NCBI GenBank assembly: GCA_017469885.1 | Contig: JAFUFO010000021.1 | Span: 1 to 64,000, forward strand | Source of the DNA: Solobacterium sp. | GTDB taxonomy: Bacteria > Bacillota_I > Bacilli_A > Erysipelotrichales > Erysipelotrichaceae | Length of the DNA: 64,000 bases | Direction: 5' to 3' | Shown here: positions 15,220 to 23,485 of the stretch, piece by piece | Position numbering within the stretch: position 1 is the first letter of the stretch | Layout: each line of letters starts with the position of its first letter | Notes under the pieces: model-generated | Told to the model about the DNA's origin: nothing | What the model saw: only the letters and a program-made list of their open reading frames with translations | The model's database searches: none | Program-made: the position numbers and the translations under genes

Positions 15220-16070
15220 TACTGTGCCTCCTTCATCAGATTGCATGCTTCATCGCGCTTATGCGCTTCAAATGTCATATACATGCGGTTGCGGGACATT
15301 GCCTCATCAAAGTCGACTTCATAGCCGTTGAAGTCCGGGCCGTCAACACAGGCGAACTTCGTAACGCGCTTTCCGTCTTTCGTCAGGGTGAGACGGCATC
15401 CACCGCACATGCCGGTTCCGTCGATCATGATCGGGTTCATGGAAACCGTGACCGGAACGTTGAACGGACGCGCTGCCGCCACAACGAACTTCATCATGAT
15501 CAGCGGTCCGATGGTGATAATCTCATCAAAGGTCTCGCCGTTTTCAAGCATTTCCTTCAGCGGAACCGTGACATTGCCGTGGAAGCCGTAGGAACCGTCA
15601 TCGGTTGTGACAATGAGCTTGTCGGAGAAGGAACGGAACTCGTCCTCCAGAATCAGGATATCCTTGTTGCGGAAACCGATGATGCTGGTAACTTCCGTGC
15701 CCTGTTCATGCAGTGCCTTTGCGACCGGCATGGCAATTGCACAGCCGACACCGCCGCCGATGACACATACTTTTTTCTTTCCTTCGATCTCGGTCGGTTT
15801 GCCGAGCGGTCCGGTGAAGTCCTGAATGAATTCACCTTCCTGTTTCTGATTCAGCTGAATCGTGGTGGCGCCGACAACCTGGAAAATGATTTTTACGGTG
15901 CCTTCTGCAGGATCTGCGCCGGCAATCGTAAGAGGGATACGTTCGCCTTCGTCGTTGACCCGCAGGATAATAAACTGACCGGGTTTTGCTTTCTTCGCGA
16001 CAAGGGGAGCCAGAATTTCCATTTCGGTGACAGAGGAATTCAGTTCCCGTCTGCGGATGATCTGATACAT
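15219..16070 (-). CDS. nfnA: FAD/NAD-binding subunit of ferredoxin:NADP+ oxidoreductase (DHOD electron-transfer-like)
   Basis: This 283-residue protein has a ferredoxin-reductase fold. The FAD-binding barrel includes FIILRVNDEGERIPLTI, the nucleotide domain has VCVIGGGVGCAIAMPVA, and the C-terminus holds a 2Fe-2S site in GMCGGCRLT plus FACVDGP. Length and order match NfnA/SudB and PyrK-like proteins. With the downstream flavoprotein it should couple NADH and reduced ferredoxin to NADPH production in the cytoplasm of an anaerobe. The minus-strand start at 16070 follows AAAGGAGGACG. A minus-strand TATAAT lies about 25 bp upstream of the coding start. Confidence 0.88.
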   Translation of the reverse strand: MYQIIRRRELNSSVTEMEILAPLVAKKAKPGQFIILRVNDEGERIPLTIAGADPAEGTVKIIFQVVGATTIQLNQKQEGEFIQDFTGPLGKPTEIEGKKKVCVIGGGVGCAIAMPVAKALHEQGTEVTSIIGFRNKDILILEDEFRSFSDKLIVTTDDGSYGFHGNVTVPLKEMLENGETFDEIITIGPLIMMKFVVAAARPFNVPVTVSMNPIMIDGTGMCGGCRLTLTKDGKRVTKFACVDGPDFNGYEVDFDEAMSRNRMYMTFEAHKRDEACNLMKEAQ

Positions 16071-16211
16071 CAGTACGTCCTCCTTTATACTCTGAACAAA
16101 ATGTATTATAAAACCACTTAATTATATATGTTTATTCTGTGATCCGTGAAACTGTTTTCAAATTGACGCACATTTTCTGAAAGAAACATGAAAATTAATG
16201 CGTTATCTTTA

Positions 16212-16240
16212 TTGACGGAATGGTGGAAATCGGGAATAAT
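16212..16240 (+). promoter_or_regulatory. Promoter of the T-box/trpXYP operon
   Basis: TTGACG (16212-16217) and AATAAT (16235-16240) with 17-bp spacing lie just before the T-box leader. Confidence 0.65.
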
Positions 16241-16249
16241 TTGTTCATA

Positions 16250-16526
16250 CATAAACCGAAGACGAAGACGAGTATGTCGGAATGAGGCTTCAAGAGAGTT
16301 CCCGGGTGGTGGAAAGGGGACAGGCGGAAACCGGCGGAATGGACTTCATCAGGGCCGACTGAACGGGAAACCAAGTAGGAAGGACGGGAATCTCACCCGT
16401 TATCAATCAGATGCGTATGATGGTGCGCAAAGCGAGCGGATGTTTCTGATGAACGGGGAACATCAAGTTGGGTGGTATCGCAGTAGTCTGATCAACTCCT
16501 GTCCCATGTAGGGCGGGAGTTTTTTA
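16250..16526 (+). ncRNA. T-box riboswitch leader, tryptophan-specific candidate
   Basis: A long structured leader ends with the T-box consensus AAGTTGGGTGGTATCGCAG (16465-16483) and then a terminator hairpin AACTCCTGTCCC/GGGCGGGAGTT with a T-run (16494-16525). The 5' part has the features of Stem I: a purine-rich kink-turn-like segment (GAAGACGAAGACGAGTA), a GGGTGGTGGAAA apical element, and CGGAA followed by TGG (16340-16342), a candidate Trp specifier codon. Uncharged tRNA-Trp should pair with the T-box and block termination. The 5' limit is approximate. Confidence 0.88.
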
Positions 16527-16582
16527 TTCTCAGGAGACGGCAATTCTGAGTTACATCTGCCACCCGGACAGGAGGAAAGAAT

Positions 16583-17614
16583 ATGAAAACAACAGGAATG
16601 ATGAAATCAGCAGCCGCAGCGGTACTCGCGCTCACATTGGCCGCATGCGGAACAGCAACTTCCGCCGGTGCACCGGCAGAACCTGCCGGAAATGCCGGAA
16701 CGGAAGAAAAAACGACCTATAAAGTCGCAATCGTCAAACAGCTGGACCACGCATCCCTGGATGAGATTGCCAATGCGATCGCCGCAGAGCTCGATGCCCT
16801 GGCAGAGAAGAACGGCGTTGTCATTGACTACGGTGAAATCTATTCCGGTCAGAATGACCAGACCACACTCCAGCAGATCGGCTCCCAGGCTATTGCGGAT
16901 GATGTGGATGTCATTATCCCGATCGCAACCCTTGCGGCACAGACCATGACCGCCGCAGCGTCCGACACAAAGACCCCGGTCATCTATGCGGCAATCTCCG
17001 ATCCGGAAGCGGCAGAGCTCACCGGCATCGATTATGTCAGCGGAACCAGCGATGCGCTCAATACCGAACAGATCATGCAGATGATGTTCACACGCAATAC
17101 TCCGATGAAGAAAGTCGGTCTGCTGTATTCCAAGTCGGAAGCCAACTCCGCAAAGCCAATCGAAGAGGCAAAGAAGTACCTCGAAGAAAACGGTGTGGAA
17201 TACATTGAGGCAAACGGAAATACGAATGACGAAGTCATCCAGGCCGCATCTTCCCTTGTCGGCGCAGGTGTTGACGCCGTCTTCACGCCGACGGACAATG
17301 TCATCATGGCGGCAGAGCTTGCAATTGCGCCGATGTTCGCAGAGGCAGGCATTCCGCACTTCACCGGCGCAGACAGCTTCGTCCGCAACGGTGCGTTTAC
17401 CACCTGCGGTGTCAACTACACCGACCTTGGCAAAAAGACCGCAGATCTTGCCTATGACGCAATGACCAAAGGCATGGCGGATATGGAAGACTACTATCTG
17501 ATGGACGGCGGCATCGTTACCGTCAATACGGAGACCGCCGAGGCAATCGGATTTGATTACAAGGTTCTTGCGGATTTCGGAGAACTGGTTGAAGTTGTCA
17601 CAACAGAGGAATAA
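16583..17614 (+). CDS. trpX: Tryptophan ABC transporter substrate-binding lipoprotein
   Basis: This 343-residue secreted lipoprotein has a lipobox at LTLAACG (Cys near 23). The mature part is a two-lobe binding protein of the PF04392 family (TYKVAIVKQLDHASLDEI at the start, then the VIIPIATLAAQTM and PVIYAAISDPEAA strands). ATG 16583 follows AGGAGGAAAG. The T-box upstream with a Trp-like specifier, and the permease and ATPase downstream, match the trpXYP tryptophan uptake systems of Firmicutes. Substrate assignment rests on the T-box, not on binding residues. Confidence 0.87.
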   Translation: MKTTGMMKSAAAAVLALTLAACGTATSAGAPAEPAGNAGTEEKTTYKVAIVKQLDHASLDEIANAIAAELDALAEKNGVVIDYGEIYSGQNDQTTLQQIGSQAIADDVDVIIPIATLAAQTMTAAASDTKTPVIYAAISDPEAAELTGIDYVSGTSDALNTEQIMQMMFTRNTPMKKVGLLYSKSEANSAKPIEEAKKYLEENGVEYIEANGNTNDEVIQAASSLVGAGVDAVFTPTDNVIMAAELAIAPMFAEAGIPHFTGADSFVRNGAFTTCGVNYTDLGKKTADLAYDAMTKGMADMEDYYLMDGGIVTVNTETAEAIGFDYKVLADFGELVEVVTTEE

Positions 17615-17634
17615 TCAACTGATCGGAGAAACAG

Positions 17635-18543
17635 ATGCTTCATATTGCACAAACAGCTTTATCACTCGGATGTATCTACAGCCTGGTAGCTCTGGCATTG
17701 TTCCTGAGCTACCGGGTTCTTGACATTGCGGACCTTACAACGGACGGATGTTTTGTCCTCGGCATGGCAGTCTCGGTATCGACTGCCGCAGCCGGCTATC
17801 CGCTCATGGGTCTTGTGCTTGCGGTTCTTGCGGGCGCGTGCGCCGGCTTTGTGACGGCATTCCTTCAGACACGGCTCGGTGTTCCGTCCATCATTGCCGG
17901 TATTATCACGAATACCGGCCTTTATACGATCAACCTGATGGCGATGGGCTGGAGCTCCAATGTCAGTCTGATCAAGCAGGAGACCATCTTTACACGGTTC
18001 CGTGCACTCGGTATCGGCGGAAGCTGGTATGCGATCATCCTGACAGCCCTGATCGCCCTTGTATGCATGGTTATCATGCGGCAGTTCCTGCGCACACGGC
18101 TCGGTCTTTCCATCCGTGCCACCGGCGACAACAAGGACATGGTCAGCGCATCCTCGATCAACCCGAAGTTCATGATCACCGTCGGTCTGACCTTTGCCAA
18201 CTGCTTTACCGCACTTTCCGGTGCGATTGCCGGACAGCTTCAGAAGAGCGCCGACATCAATGCCGGCACCGGTATTGTGGTCATCGGCCTTGCGACACTG
18301 ATCATCGGTGAAACCGTACTGAACGGACGCCGTTCCATCGGCCGGAACATTCTTGCATGCCTTGTGGGAAATATCATCTACCGGTTCATTTATGCGGTGG
18401 TTCTTCAGACACGCATCATTCCGATCGAAGGACTGAAACTGATGACGGCAGTCATCGTTGCGGCGGCCATTGCGGCGCCTTCCATCCGGGAATCCATTGC
18501 GGTTCGCGGAAGAGCGAGAAGGGAGCTGAAACAGGATGCTTGA
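17635..18543 (+). CDS. trpY: Tryptophan ABC transporter permease
   Basis: This 302-residue membrane protein has about eight to nine hydrophobic helices and belongs to the branched-chain/PF02653-like permease group. The N-terminus (TALSLGCIYSLVALALFLSY) and the ITNTGLYTINLMAMG loop are typical of this uptake-type permease. It follows trpX by 20 bp with GGAGAAACAG as ribosome site. Its 3' end overlaps the ATPase gene by 8 bp, which suggests coupled translation of the membrane complex. Confidence 0.87.
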   Translation: MLHIAQTALSLGCIYSLVALALFLSYRVLDIADLTTDGCFVLGMAVSVSTAAAGYPLMGLVLAVLAGACAGFVTAFLQTRLGVPSIIAGIITNTGLYTINLMAMGWSSNVSLIKQETIFTRFRALGIGGSWYAIILTALIALVCMVIMRQFLRTRLGLSIRATGDNKDMVSASSINPKFMITVGLTFANCFTALSGAIAGQLQKSADINAGTGIVVIGLATLIIGETVLNGRRSIGRNILACLVGNIIYRFIYAVVLQTRIIPIEGLKLMTAVIVAAAIAAPSIRESIAVRGRARRELKQDA

Positions 18544-19336
18544 GATACAGAATATTTCCAAAGTGTTCAATCCCGGAACGGTTAATGAAAAGGTAGCGCT
18601 GGACGGTCTGTCCCTGACGGTCAATGACGGAGACTTCATCACCGTCGTCGGATCCAACGGTGCCGGCAAGAGCACGCTGTTCAATGCGATCTCGGGCGTC
18701 TTCCTTGCGGACAGCGGCCGGATCCTTTTGGACGGAAAGAACATTACCTTTGAGCCGGACTATGTCCGCTCCAAGTATATCGGCCGGATGTTTCAGGACC
18801 CGCTGAAGGGCACCGCGCCGCACATGACGATCATGGAGAATCTTGCGCTTGCCTATCTCCGTGCGGAAAAGAACACGAACCCGTTCAGCCGCATTACAAA
18901 GAAAGAACGCGAGCTGTTCCGGGAAAAGCTGAAGATGCTGGATATGGGACTCGAAGACCGGATGAATACACCGGTCGGCACACTGTCCGGCGGACAGCGC
19001 CAGGCACTGACGCTGTTGATGGCAACCCTGGTACCGCCGAAAATCCTTCTGCTGGATGAACATACCGCAGCTCTGGATCCCCAGGCCGCAGAAAAGATCA
19101 TGGATCTTACCAAGCAGATCACCCAGGAAAACAACACGACCTGTCTGATGGTTACCCATAACCTGAAACAGGCAGTCAGTATCGGAAACCGCACGCTGAT
19201 GATGGCAAACGGACATATCGTCGTCGACATCACCGGTGAAGATCGGAAGGATCTTACGATCCAGGATCTGATGCGGATGTTCAAGGAACAGGCAGGAAAA
19301 GAATTCGACAACGACCGGATCCTTCTGAGTGAGTGA
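18536..19336 (+). CDS. trpP: Tryptophan ABC transporter ATP-binding protein
   Basis: This 266-residue ABC ATPase has Walker A GSNGAGKST, Q-loop RMFQDPL, signature LSGGQRQALTLLMA, Walker B ILLLDEHTAALDP and H-loop MVTHN. The glutamate after Walker B is present (DEHT), so it should hydrolyse ATP. The family resembles the ATPases paired with PF04392 binding proteins. It overlaps trpY and is followed 1 bp later by ybaK, which the T-box may therefore also control. Confidence 0.9.
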   Translation: MLEIQNISKVFNPGTVNEKVALDGLSLTVNDGDFITVVGSNGAGKSTLFNAISGVFLADSGRILLDGKNITFEPDYVRSKYIGRMFQDPLKGTAPHMTIMENLALAYLRAEKNTNPFSRITKKERELFREKLKMLDMGLEDRMNTPVGTLSGGQRQALTLLMATLVPPKILLLDEHTAALDPQAAEKIMDLTKQITQENNTTCLMVTHNLKQAVSIGNRTLMMANGHIVVDITGEDRKDLTIQDLMRMFKEQAGKEFDNDRILLSE

Positions 19337-19337
19337 T

Positions 19338-19829
19338 ATGGCGAAGACAAAGGAAACTAAGACCAACGCGATGCGCCAGCTGGAGACAGCCGGCGTGCCG
19401 TATGAAGTGCATACCTACGACACCGAAGACGGGCAGATCGACGGCGTTTCTGTCGCACAGAAATGCGGTCAGGATCCCGATGCGGTATTCAAGACACTGG
19501 TTACCGTCGCTGATGACCGGAACCACTATGTGTTCTGTGTTCCGGTGAAGGCAAAGCTGGACCTGAAAAAAGCCGCCCGGGCAGCCGGCGTCAAATCGGT
19601 GGAGATGATCCATCAGAAAGAACTGTTCGGACTGACCGGATACATCCATGGCGGCTGTTCGCCGGTCGGAATGAAGAAACTGTTCCGGACATTCATTGAT
19701 GAGACCGCCGTGCTGTTCGATACGATCTGTGTATCGGGCGGAAAGGTCGGGATGCAGGTGGAGGTGAATCCGCAGGCCCTGGCAGAGCTTGTGCAGGCGG
19801 AGTTCATTGATCTGACCCGCGAAGACTGA
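19338..19829 (+). CDS. ybaK: YbaK/EbsC-family Cys-tRNA(Pro) deacylase
   Basis: This 163-residue cytoplasmic trans-editing protein has a complete YbaK fold: VPYEVHTY near the start, VFKTLVTVAD, the FCVPVKAKLDLKKAARAAG segment and the GYIHGGCSPVGMKK loop, whose Lys and Gly residues shape the active site. It removes Cys (and some Ala) wrongly attached to tRNA-Pro. ATG 19338 was chosen; the in-frame GTG at 19329 lies inside the end of trpP. A second member of the same superfamily (ProX type) lies at 28005-28499. Confidence 0.88.
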   Translation: MAKTKETKTNAMRQLETAGVPYEVHTYDTEDGQIDGVSVAQKCGQDPDAVFKTLVTVADDRNHYVFCVPVKAKLDLKKAARAAGVKSVEMIHQKELFGLTGYIHGGCSPVGMKKLFRTFIDETAVLFDTICVSGGKVGMQVEVNPQALAELVQAEFIDLTRED

Positions 19830-19839
19830 ACAGCAGAAG

Positions 19840-19865
19840 AGATATGCGCCGCATATCTTTTCTTT
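19840..19865 (+). terminator. Terminator after trpXYP-ybaK
   Basis: AGATATG/CATATCT with a five-base loop is followed by TTTCTTTT. Confidence 0.65.
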
Positions 19866-19974
19866 TCCCGGAGAAGAAGCCGGTTCCGCGTTTCCTTTGC
19901 GGACTGTCTGCGTTTCTTTCGTATACTGAGAGTAGTGAATCATCTATATTTGCATACAGTGAAGGAGGGTAACC

Positions 19975-20241
19975 GTGGAACTGAAGGAGAAGGAAACGAT
20001 CTGCCCGGAGAAGTTGAAAACAGTCAGCGGCGGGAAAACAGAAGAAGAGTATTATGCCGATTATGAACGGTTTGGCCACATCGATACGGAAGCACACCTT
20101 CTGGAAGGCACCACATGCCGGGACTGCGGCTGGGGTAAACTCCGGTTCTGGAAATATCAGCCGGGACCGTTCGGAAACCGGGAGGCAGTGTATGAATGCG
20201 ACAGCTGCAGTGAATATACTGTTGCGGCGCTCCGGAAATAA
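19975..20241 (+). CDS. Small Cys-pair protein with bacteriocin-like Gly-Gly leader (88 aa)
   Basis: The start is GTG at 19975 behind AAGGAGGG. The N-terminal 20 residues end in CPEKLKTVSGG, which looks like a double-glycine leader (or a Nif11-like one). The rest has two Cys-x2-Cys pairs, CRDCGWG and CDSCSEY, spaced like a small zinc ribbon, and an aromatic-rich middle (RFWKYQPGP). It stands alone between two terminators, with no modification or export gene adjacent. It could be a bacteriocin-like or RiPP-type peptide, or simply a zinc-ribbon protein whose SGG is coincidence. Family not recognised. Confidence 0.65.
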   Translation: MELKEKETICPEKLKTVSGGKTEEEYYADYERFGHIDTEAHLLEGTTCRDCGWGKLRFWKYQPGPFGNREAVYECDSCSEYTVAALRK

Positions 20242-20292
20242 TCACGGCAGTGTGTTAACAAACGGATATTCCAGACAGAGAGTCATGAAATC

Positions 20293-20316
20293 AGGGAGGG
20301 TGCGGCCTCCCTTTTT
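20293..20316 (+). terminator. Terminator after the Cys-pair protein
   Basis: GGGAGG/CCTCCC with a six- to seven-base loop is followed by TTTTT. Confidence 0.7.
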
Positions 20317-20375
20317 CAGAAGAAAAGAATATCCGGATGACATATAATAGGCAGTGAAAGGATAAAAGAAACAGA

Positions 20376-20801
20376 ATGAAAAACAGGAAAACGTTATTCA
20401 GGATCGCCGTTCTGGCACTGTCCGCAGTGATGCTTGCGGCATGCGGAAAGTCGCAGTTCGGCGTAATAGAAAACACCGAAAAGAAGATGGTGATCGATGC
20501 GGAAAATGCCGATAAGGACGACATGATTATGACCGGCGGACTGGAAGTCGGAGAAGGCGAAACGGTTACGATCACTTCCGGACTTACAAAAGGAGAAGTC
20601 CGTGTGGAACTCTTTGCGCAGCCGGAGGAACAGAGCATCGAAGAAGTGGCTGTACCGGAAGGCGAACCGGATCTCATGGCGAATCTGAAGCCGAACGAAG
20701 CAGCGACCGCGGAAATGACGGCGGGATACTATATCGTGCGGGCAACCTGTCTTGAAAAAGCATCCGGAACGGTTCAGATCGACGTAACACCCGGGTCCTG
20801 A
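20376..20801 (+). CDS. Putative lipoprotein of unknown function (141 aa)
   Basis: A lysine/arginine-rich start, a hydrophobic core and the lipobox MLAACG (Cys about 24) mark it as a secreted lipoprotein anchored outside the membrane. The mature part is about 118 residues, acidic and beta-rich (GEGETVTITSGLTKGEVRVELF, then GYYIVRATC and GTVQIDV). This resembles a single small beta-sandwich. No enzyme motif is visible. ATG 20376 is preceded by a purine-rich AAAGGATAAAAG site, and a TATAAT box (20343-20348) lies upstream. Monocistronic. Confidence 0.75.
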   Translation: MKNRKTLFRIAVLALSAVMLAACGKSQFGVIENTEKKMVIDAENADKDDMIMTGGLEVGEGETVTITSGLTKGEVRVELFAQPEEQSIEEVAVPEGEPDLMANLKPNEAATAEMTAGYYIVRATCLEKASGTVQIDVTPGS

Positions 20802-20914
20802 GTTACCGGGACCGGAACGTATGCCTGTAAGCAGGGTTCTGCGGGTATGTGCCGGAGGATCGATTCTGCCTGACGCGTCTCGCTGTTACGGGATTACAGT
20901 AAAGAAACAGATTG

Positions 20915-20936
20915 AAAAGTGCGGAAGCACTTTTTT
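20915..20936 (+). terminator. Terminator after the small lipoprotein
   Basis: AAAAGTGC/GCACTTTT with a GGAA tetraloop and T-run. Confidence 0.75.
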
Positions 20937-21013
20937 CTCTGACCACTGTGACGGAACAGTCTGTTTCATGCAGGGACGGAATGTGTATAATAAAGGGCAA
21001 GGTGTAAAAAACT

Positions 21014-22186
21014 ATGGATTATAACAAGCTGTTATCTGAATCTGCCGTAAAAATGAGACCCTCCGGAATCCGGAAGTTCTTTGATCTTGCGGCGGAGATG
21101 CCGGAATGTATTTCACTCGGTGTCGGTGAGCCGGATTTTCAGACACCATGGGATATCCGCGATGCGGCAATCCATTCGCTGGAAATCGGCCGCACCAAGT
21201 ACACAGCCAACTCCGGTCTGAAAGAACTGCGGGAAGCGATCTGTGAATACATGAAGCGGAAGTTTGATCTTTCCTATGAGCTGAATGAGACCCTTGTCAC
21301 AGTGGGCGGATCCGAGGCGATCGATCTTGCCATCCGGGCACTGGTGGAGCCGGGGGATGAAGTCATTATTCCAGAACCGTGCTATGTCAGCTATGAGCCG
21401 ATCACCACGCTTACACACGGTGTTCCCGTGCATGTTGCCTGCCTTGAGGAAAATGATTTCCGGATCACGGCCGAACAGATCAAAGCGGTCCTGACGCCGA
21501 AAACCAAGATCCTTGTGCTCGGTTTCCCGAACAACCCGACCGGCGCTGCGCTTCGCCATGAAGATCTCGAAGCGATTGCGGAAGTCCTGCGGGATACCAA
21601 TGTGACGATCCTGTCGGATGAAATCTACGCCGAGCTTGTTTACGGTATGAAACATGAGTCCATTGCGGCGTTTGAAGGAATGAAGGAGCGGACCATTGTG
21701 GTCGGAGGATTCTCCAAGACCTTCTCGATGACCGGCTGGCGGCTTGGCTTTGCCTGCGGTCCGAAGGAACTGATTGCGGCGATGACGAAGATTCATCAGA
21801 GCTGCATCATGTGTGCGCCGACGACTTCCCAGTTTGCGGCAATCACCGCACTGCGGGACTGCGATGATGATGTCGATGAAATGCGGAAACAGTATGACCT
21901 GCGCCGGCAGTACTGCGTGCGCAAGCTGAATGAAATGGGACTGAAGACGTTCGAGCCAAGAGGCGCGTTCTATGTGTTTCCGAATATCACTTCAAGCGGA
22001 ATGAGCAGCGAGGAGTTCTGTCAGAAACTCCTGCAGGAAAAACATGTGGCAATCGTTCCGGGCACCGCGTTCGGTGATGCGGGCGAAGGCTTTGCGCGTA
22101 TCAGCTATGCATACAGCATCGATCATCTCCGGGAAGCGTTTAAGCGCATCGCGGAGTTCCTGGAAGAGCATAAGGGGGAAAACTGA
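21014..22186 (+). CDS. Class I/II PLP-dependent aminotransferase
   Basis: This 390-residue fold-type I aminotransferase resembles the aspartate/aromatic (PatA-like) group. Visible features are the substrate-loop SLGVGEPDFQTP, the cofactor-stacking region PEPCYVSYEP, the PNNPTGA loop that binds the ring nitrogen side, the SDEIYAEL aspartate and tyrosine, the Schiff-base lysine in GGFSKTFSMTGWRLG, and the ARISYA arginine near the end. It transfers amino groups between an amino acid and 2-oxoglutarate. The Lrp/AsnC regulator follows directly, suggesting amino-acid-responsive control. The precise substrate cannot be read from sequence. Confidence 0.9.
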   Translation: MDYNKLLSESAVKMRPSGIRKFFDLAAEMPECISLGVGEPDFQTPWDIRDAAIHSLEIGRTKYTANSGLKELREAICEYMKRKFDLSYELNETLVTVGGSEAIDLAIRALVEPGDEVIIPEPCYVSYEPITTLTHGVPVHVACLEENDFRITAEQIKAVLTPKTKILVLGFPNNPTGAALRHEDLEAIAEVLRDTNVTILSDEIYAELVYGMKHESIAAFEGMKERTIVVGGFSKTFSMTGWRLGFACGPKELIAAMTKIHQSCIMCAPTTSQFAAITALRDCDDDVDEMRKQYDLRRQYCVRKLNEMGLKTFEPRGAFYVFPNITSSGMSSEEFCQKLLQEKHVAIVPGTAFGDAGEGFARISYAYSIDHLREAFKRIAEFLEEHKGEN

Positions 22187-22187
22187 A

Positions 22188-22679
22188 ATGGATTCCATTA
22201 AATTACTGCATCTGCTTGCGGATGATCCGCGGGCAACGATTACCGATCTTGCGGATATTCTCGGCGAAACCGAAGAGAACGTAAAAAAAGAAAAAGATGA
22301 ACTTGAGAAGAACAAGATCATCTGCGGTTACCACACCGTCGTTAACTGGGACAAGGCGAATATTGAACATGTCGATGCATATATCGGCGTCAGCGCCAAA
22401 CCAGAACGGGATGCCGGCTATGACAAGATCGCGGAGCGTATTGCGCGTTTCCCGGAAGTATCCGGTCTGTATCTGATGAGCGGAACCTCTGAGTTTCTGG
22501 TCAGCCTGAACGCAAGAACAATGCGTGAAGTGGCGGACTTTGTCGGCTCCAAGCTTGCGCCGATCGAAGGCGTTACCTCTACCGTTACCATGTTTGTGCT
22601 GAAGAAGTACAAGGTCAACGGCGTCACGATGGACATGAAGGAAGAGATCCACGATGACCGCATGATCATCTCGGCCTGA
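22188..22679 (+). CDS. Lrp/AsnC-family transcriptional regulator
   Basis: This 163-residue protein has an N-terminal winged helix (residues 1-50; DDPRATITDLADILGETEENV covers the HTH) and a C-terminal RAM ligand-binding domain (about 70-150; VDAYIGVSAKPE and TSTVTMFVLKKYK strands). It starts at ATG 22188, 1 bp after the aminotransferase stop, so it is co-transcribed and probably regulates that gene in response to an amino acid. The usual family length is 150-165. Confidence 0.9.
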   Translation: MDSIKLLHLLADDPRATITDLADILGETEENVKKEKDELEKNKIICGYHTVVNWDKANIEHVDAYIGVSAKPERDAGYDKIAERIARFPEVSGLYLMSGTSEFLVSLNARTMREVADFVGSKLAPIEGVTSTVTMFVLKKYKVNGVTMDMKEEIHDDRMIISA

Positions 22680-22696
22680 TTACACAGTTAAAATCA

Positions 22697-23485
22697 TTAT
22701 TCCGAACCGGACAGACGGATCCGCGCAAGCGCGTGGAACGCAGCCGCAAGCAGGAGATACAGTGACACATAGATCACCATCTCCGGCAGGATGCCCCATC
22801 GTTCCGCAATATCGCGGAAGAAGAACTGTCCGGTTTTCATATACGGCGAAAGATAGAAGAGATTCGGCTGTGCACCCGGTTCCGCATGCGGCTGTAAGAG
22901 CACGTTCAGACCGATCGCACATCCCGCAAGAACCAGATACAGCCCGGCGGCGCGGAAATATGCCTGCCAGGAATGTCTGAACAGGCCGCTGTACCAGACG
23001 GTAAACGCAATAAATACCAGCATGCCGTGCCAGATAAATCCATGCAGGGTCAGCGATACATAGGTCCTGAGAAAATCCTCTGGAAACACCAGCGCAAGCA
23101 GTGCGCCGGGAAGGGAGAAATCAAACAGAAACGTCAGTACCGTATTCTGCGCAGTACGTGATAAAACCGGCAGAAGAATGCAGAGATACATGGCTATGGA
23201 ACATAACTGAAACGGAAAGTACCAGAAGTTATACTGCATGTCATTGACGATGGCATACAGAAACAGCTGCTTGTAGATTTCCATGAGGACAAGGATCCAT
23301 CCGCAGACCGAGAGCCGGCGGACTGCCCGGGCTCGGCTGCCTGCCGGAAACTTCCGGGCAAGGACATATGGAATCAGTACCGCAAGCACTGCCGCCGCAA
23401 TATGAAAGCCGCCGAACATCGGCGGTTGTTTCATTTCATGCGCTGTCAGTTCCAGCAGATATTTCAGCCACTCAGGCATTGTCAT
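22697..23485 (-). CDS. YwaF/TIGR02206-type integral membrane protein
   Basis: This protein of about 262 residues has six to seven membrane helices and short loops. The pattern FWYFPFQLCSIAMYLCILLPVL and the LHGFIWHGMLVFIAF histidine-containing helix fit the TIGR02206/YwaF group, whose function is unknown. The chosen ATG at 23485 overlaps the end of the formate/nitrite channel gene, from which it is probably translated by coupling; another ATG lies at 23479. A longer start at 23530 would lie inside the upstream gene. Confidence 0.8.
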   Translation of the reverse strand: MTMPEWLKYLLELTAHEMKQPPMFGGFHIAAAVLAVLIPYVLARKFPAGSRARAVRRLSVCGWILVLMEIYKQLFLYAIVNDMQYNFWYFPFQLCSIAMYLCILLPVLSRTAQNTVLTFLFDFSLPGALLALVFPEDFLRTYVSLTLHGFIWHGMLVFIAFTVWYSGLFRHSWQAYFRAAGLYLVLAGCAIGLNVLLQPHAEPGAQPNLFYLSPYMKTGQFFFRDIAERWGILPEMVIYVSLYLLLAAAFHALARIRLSGSE

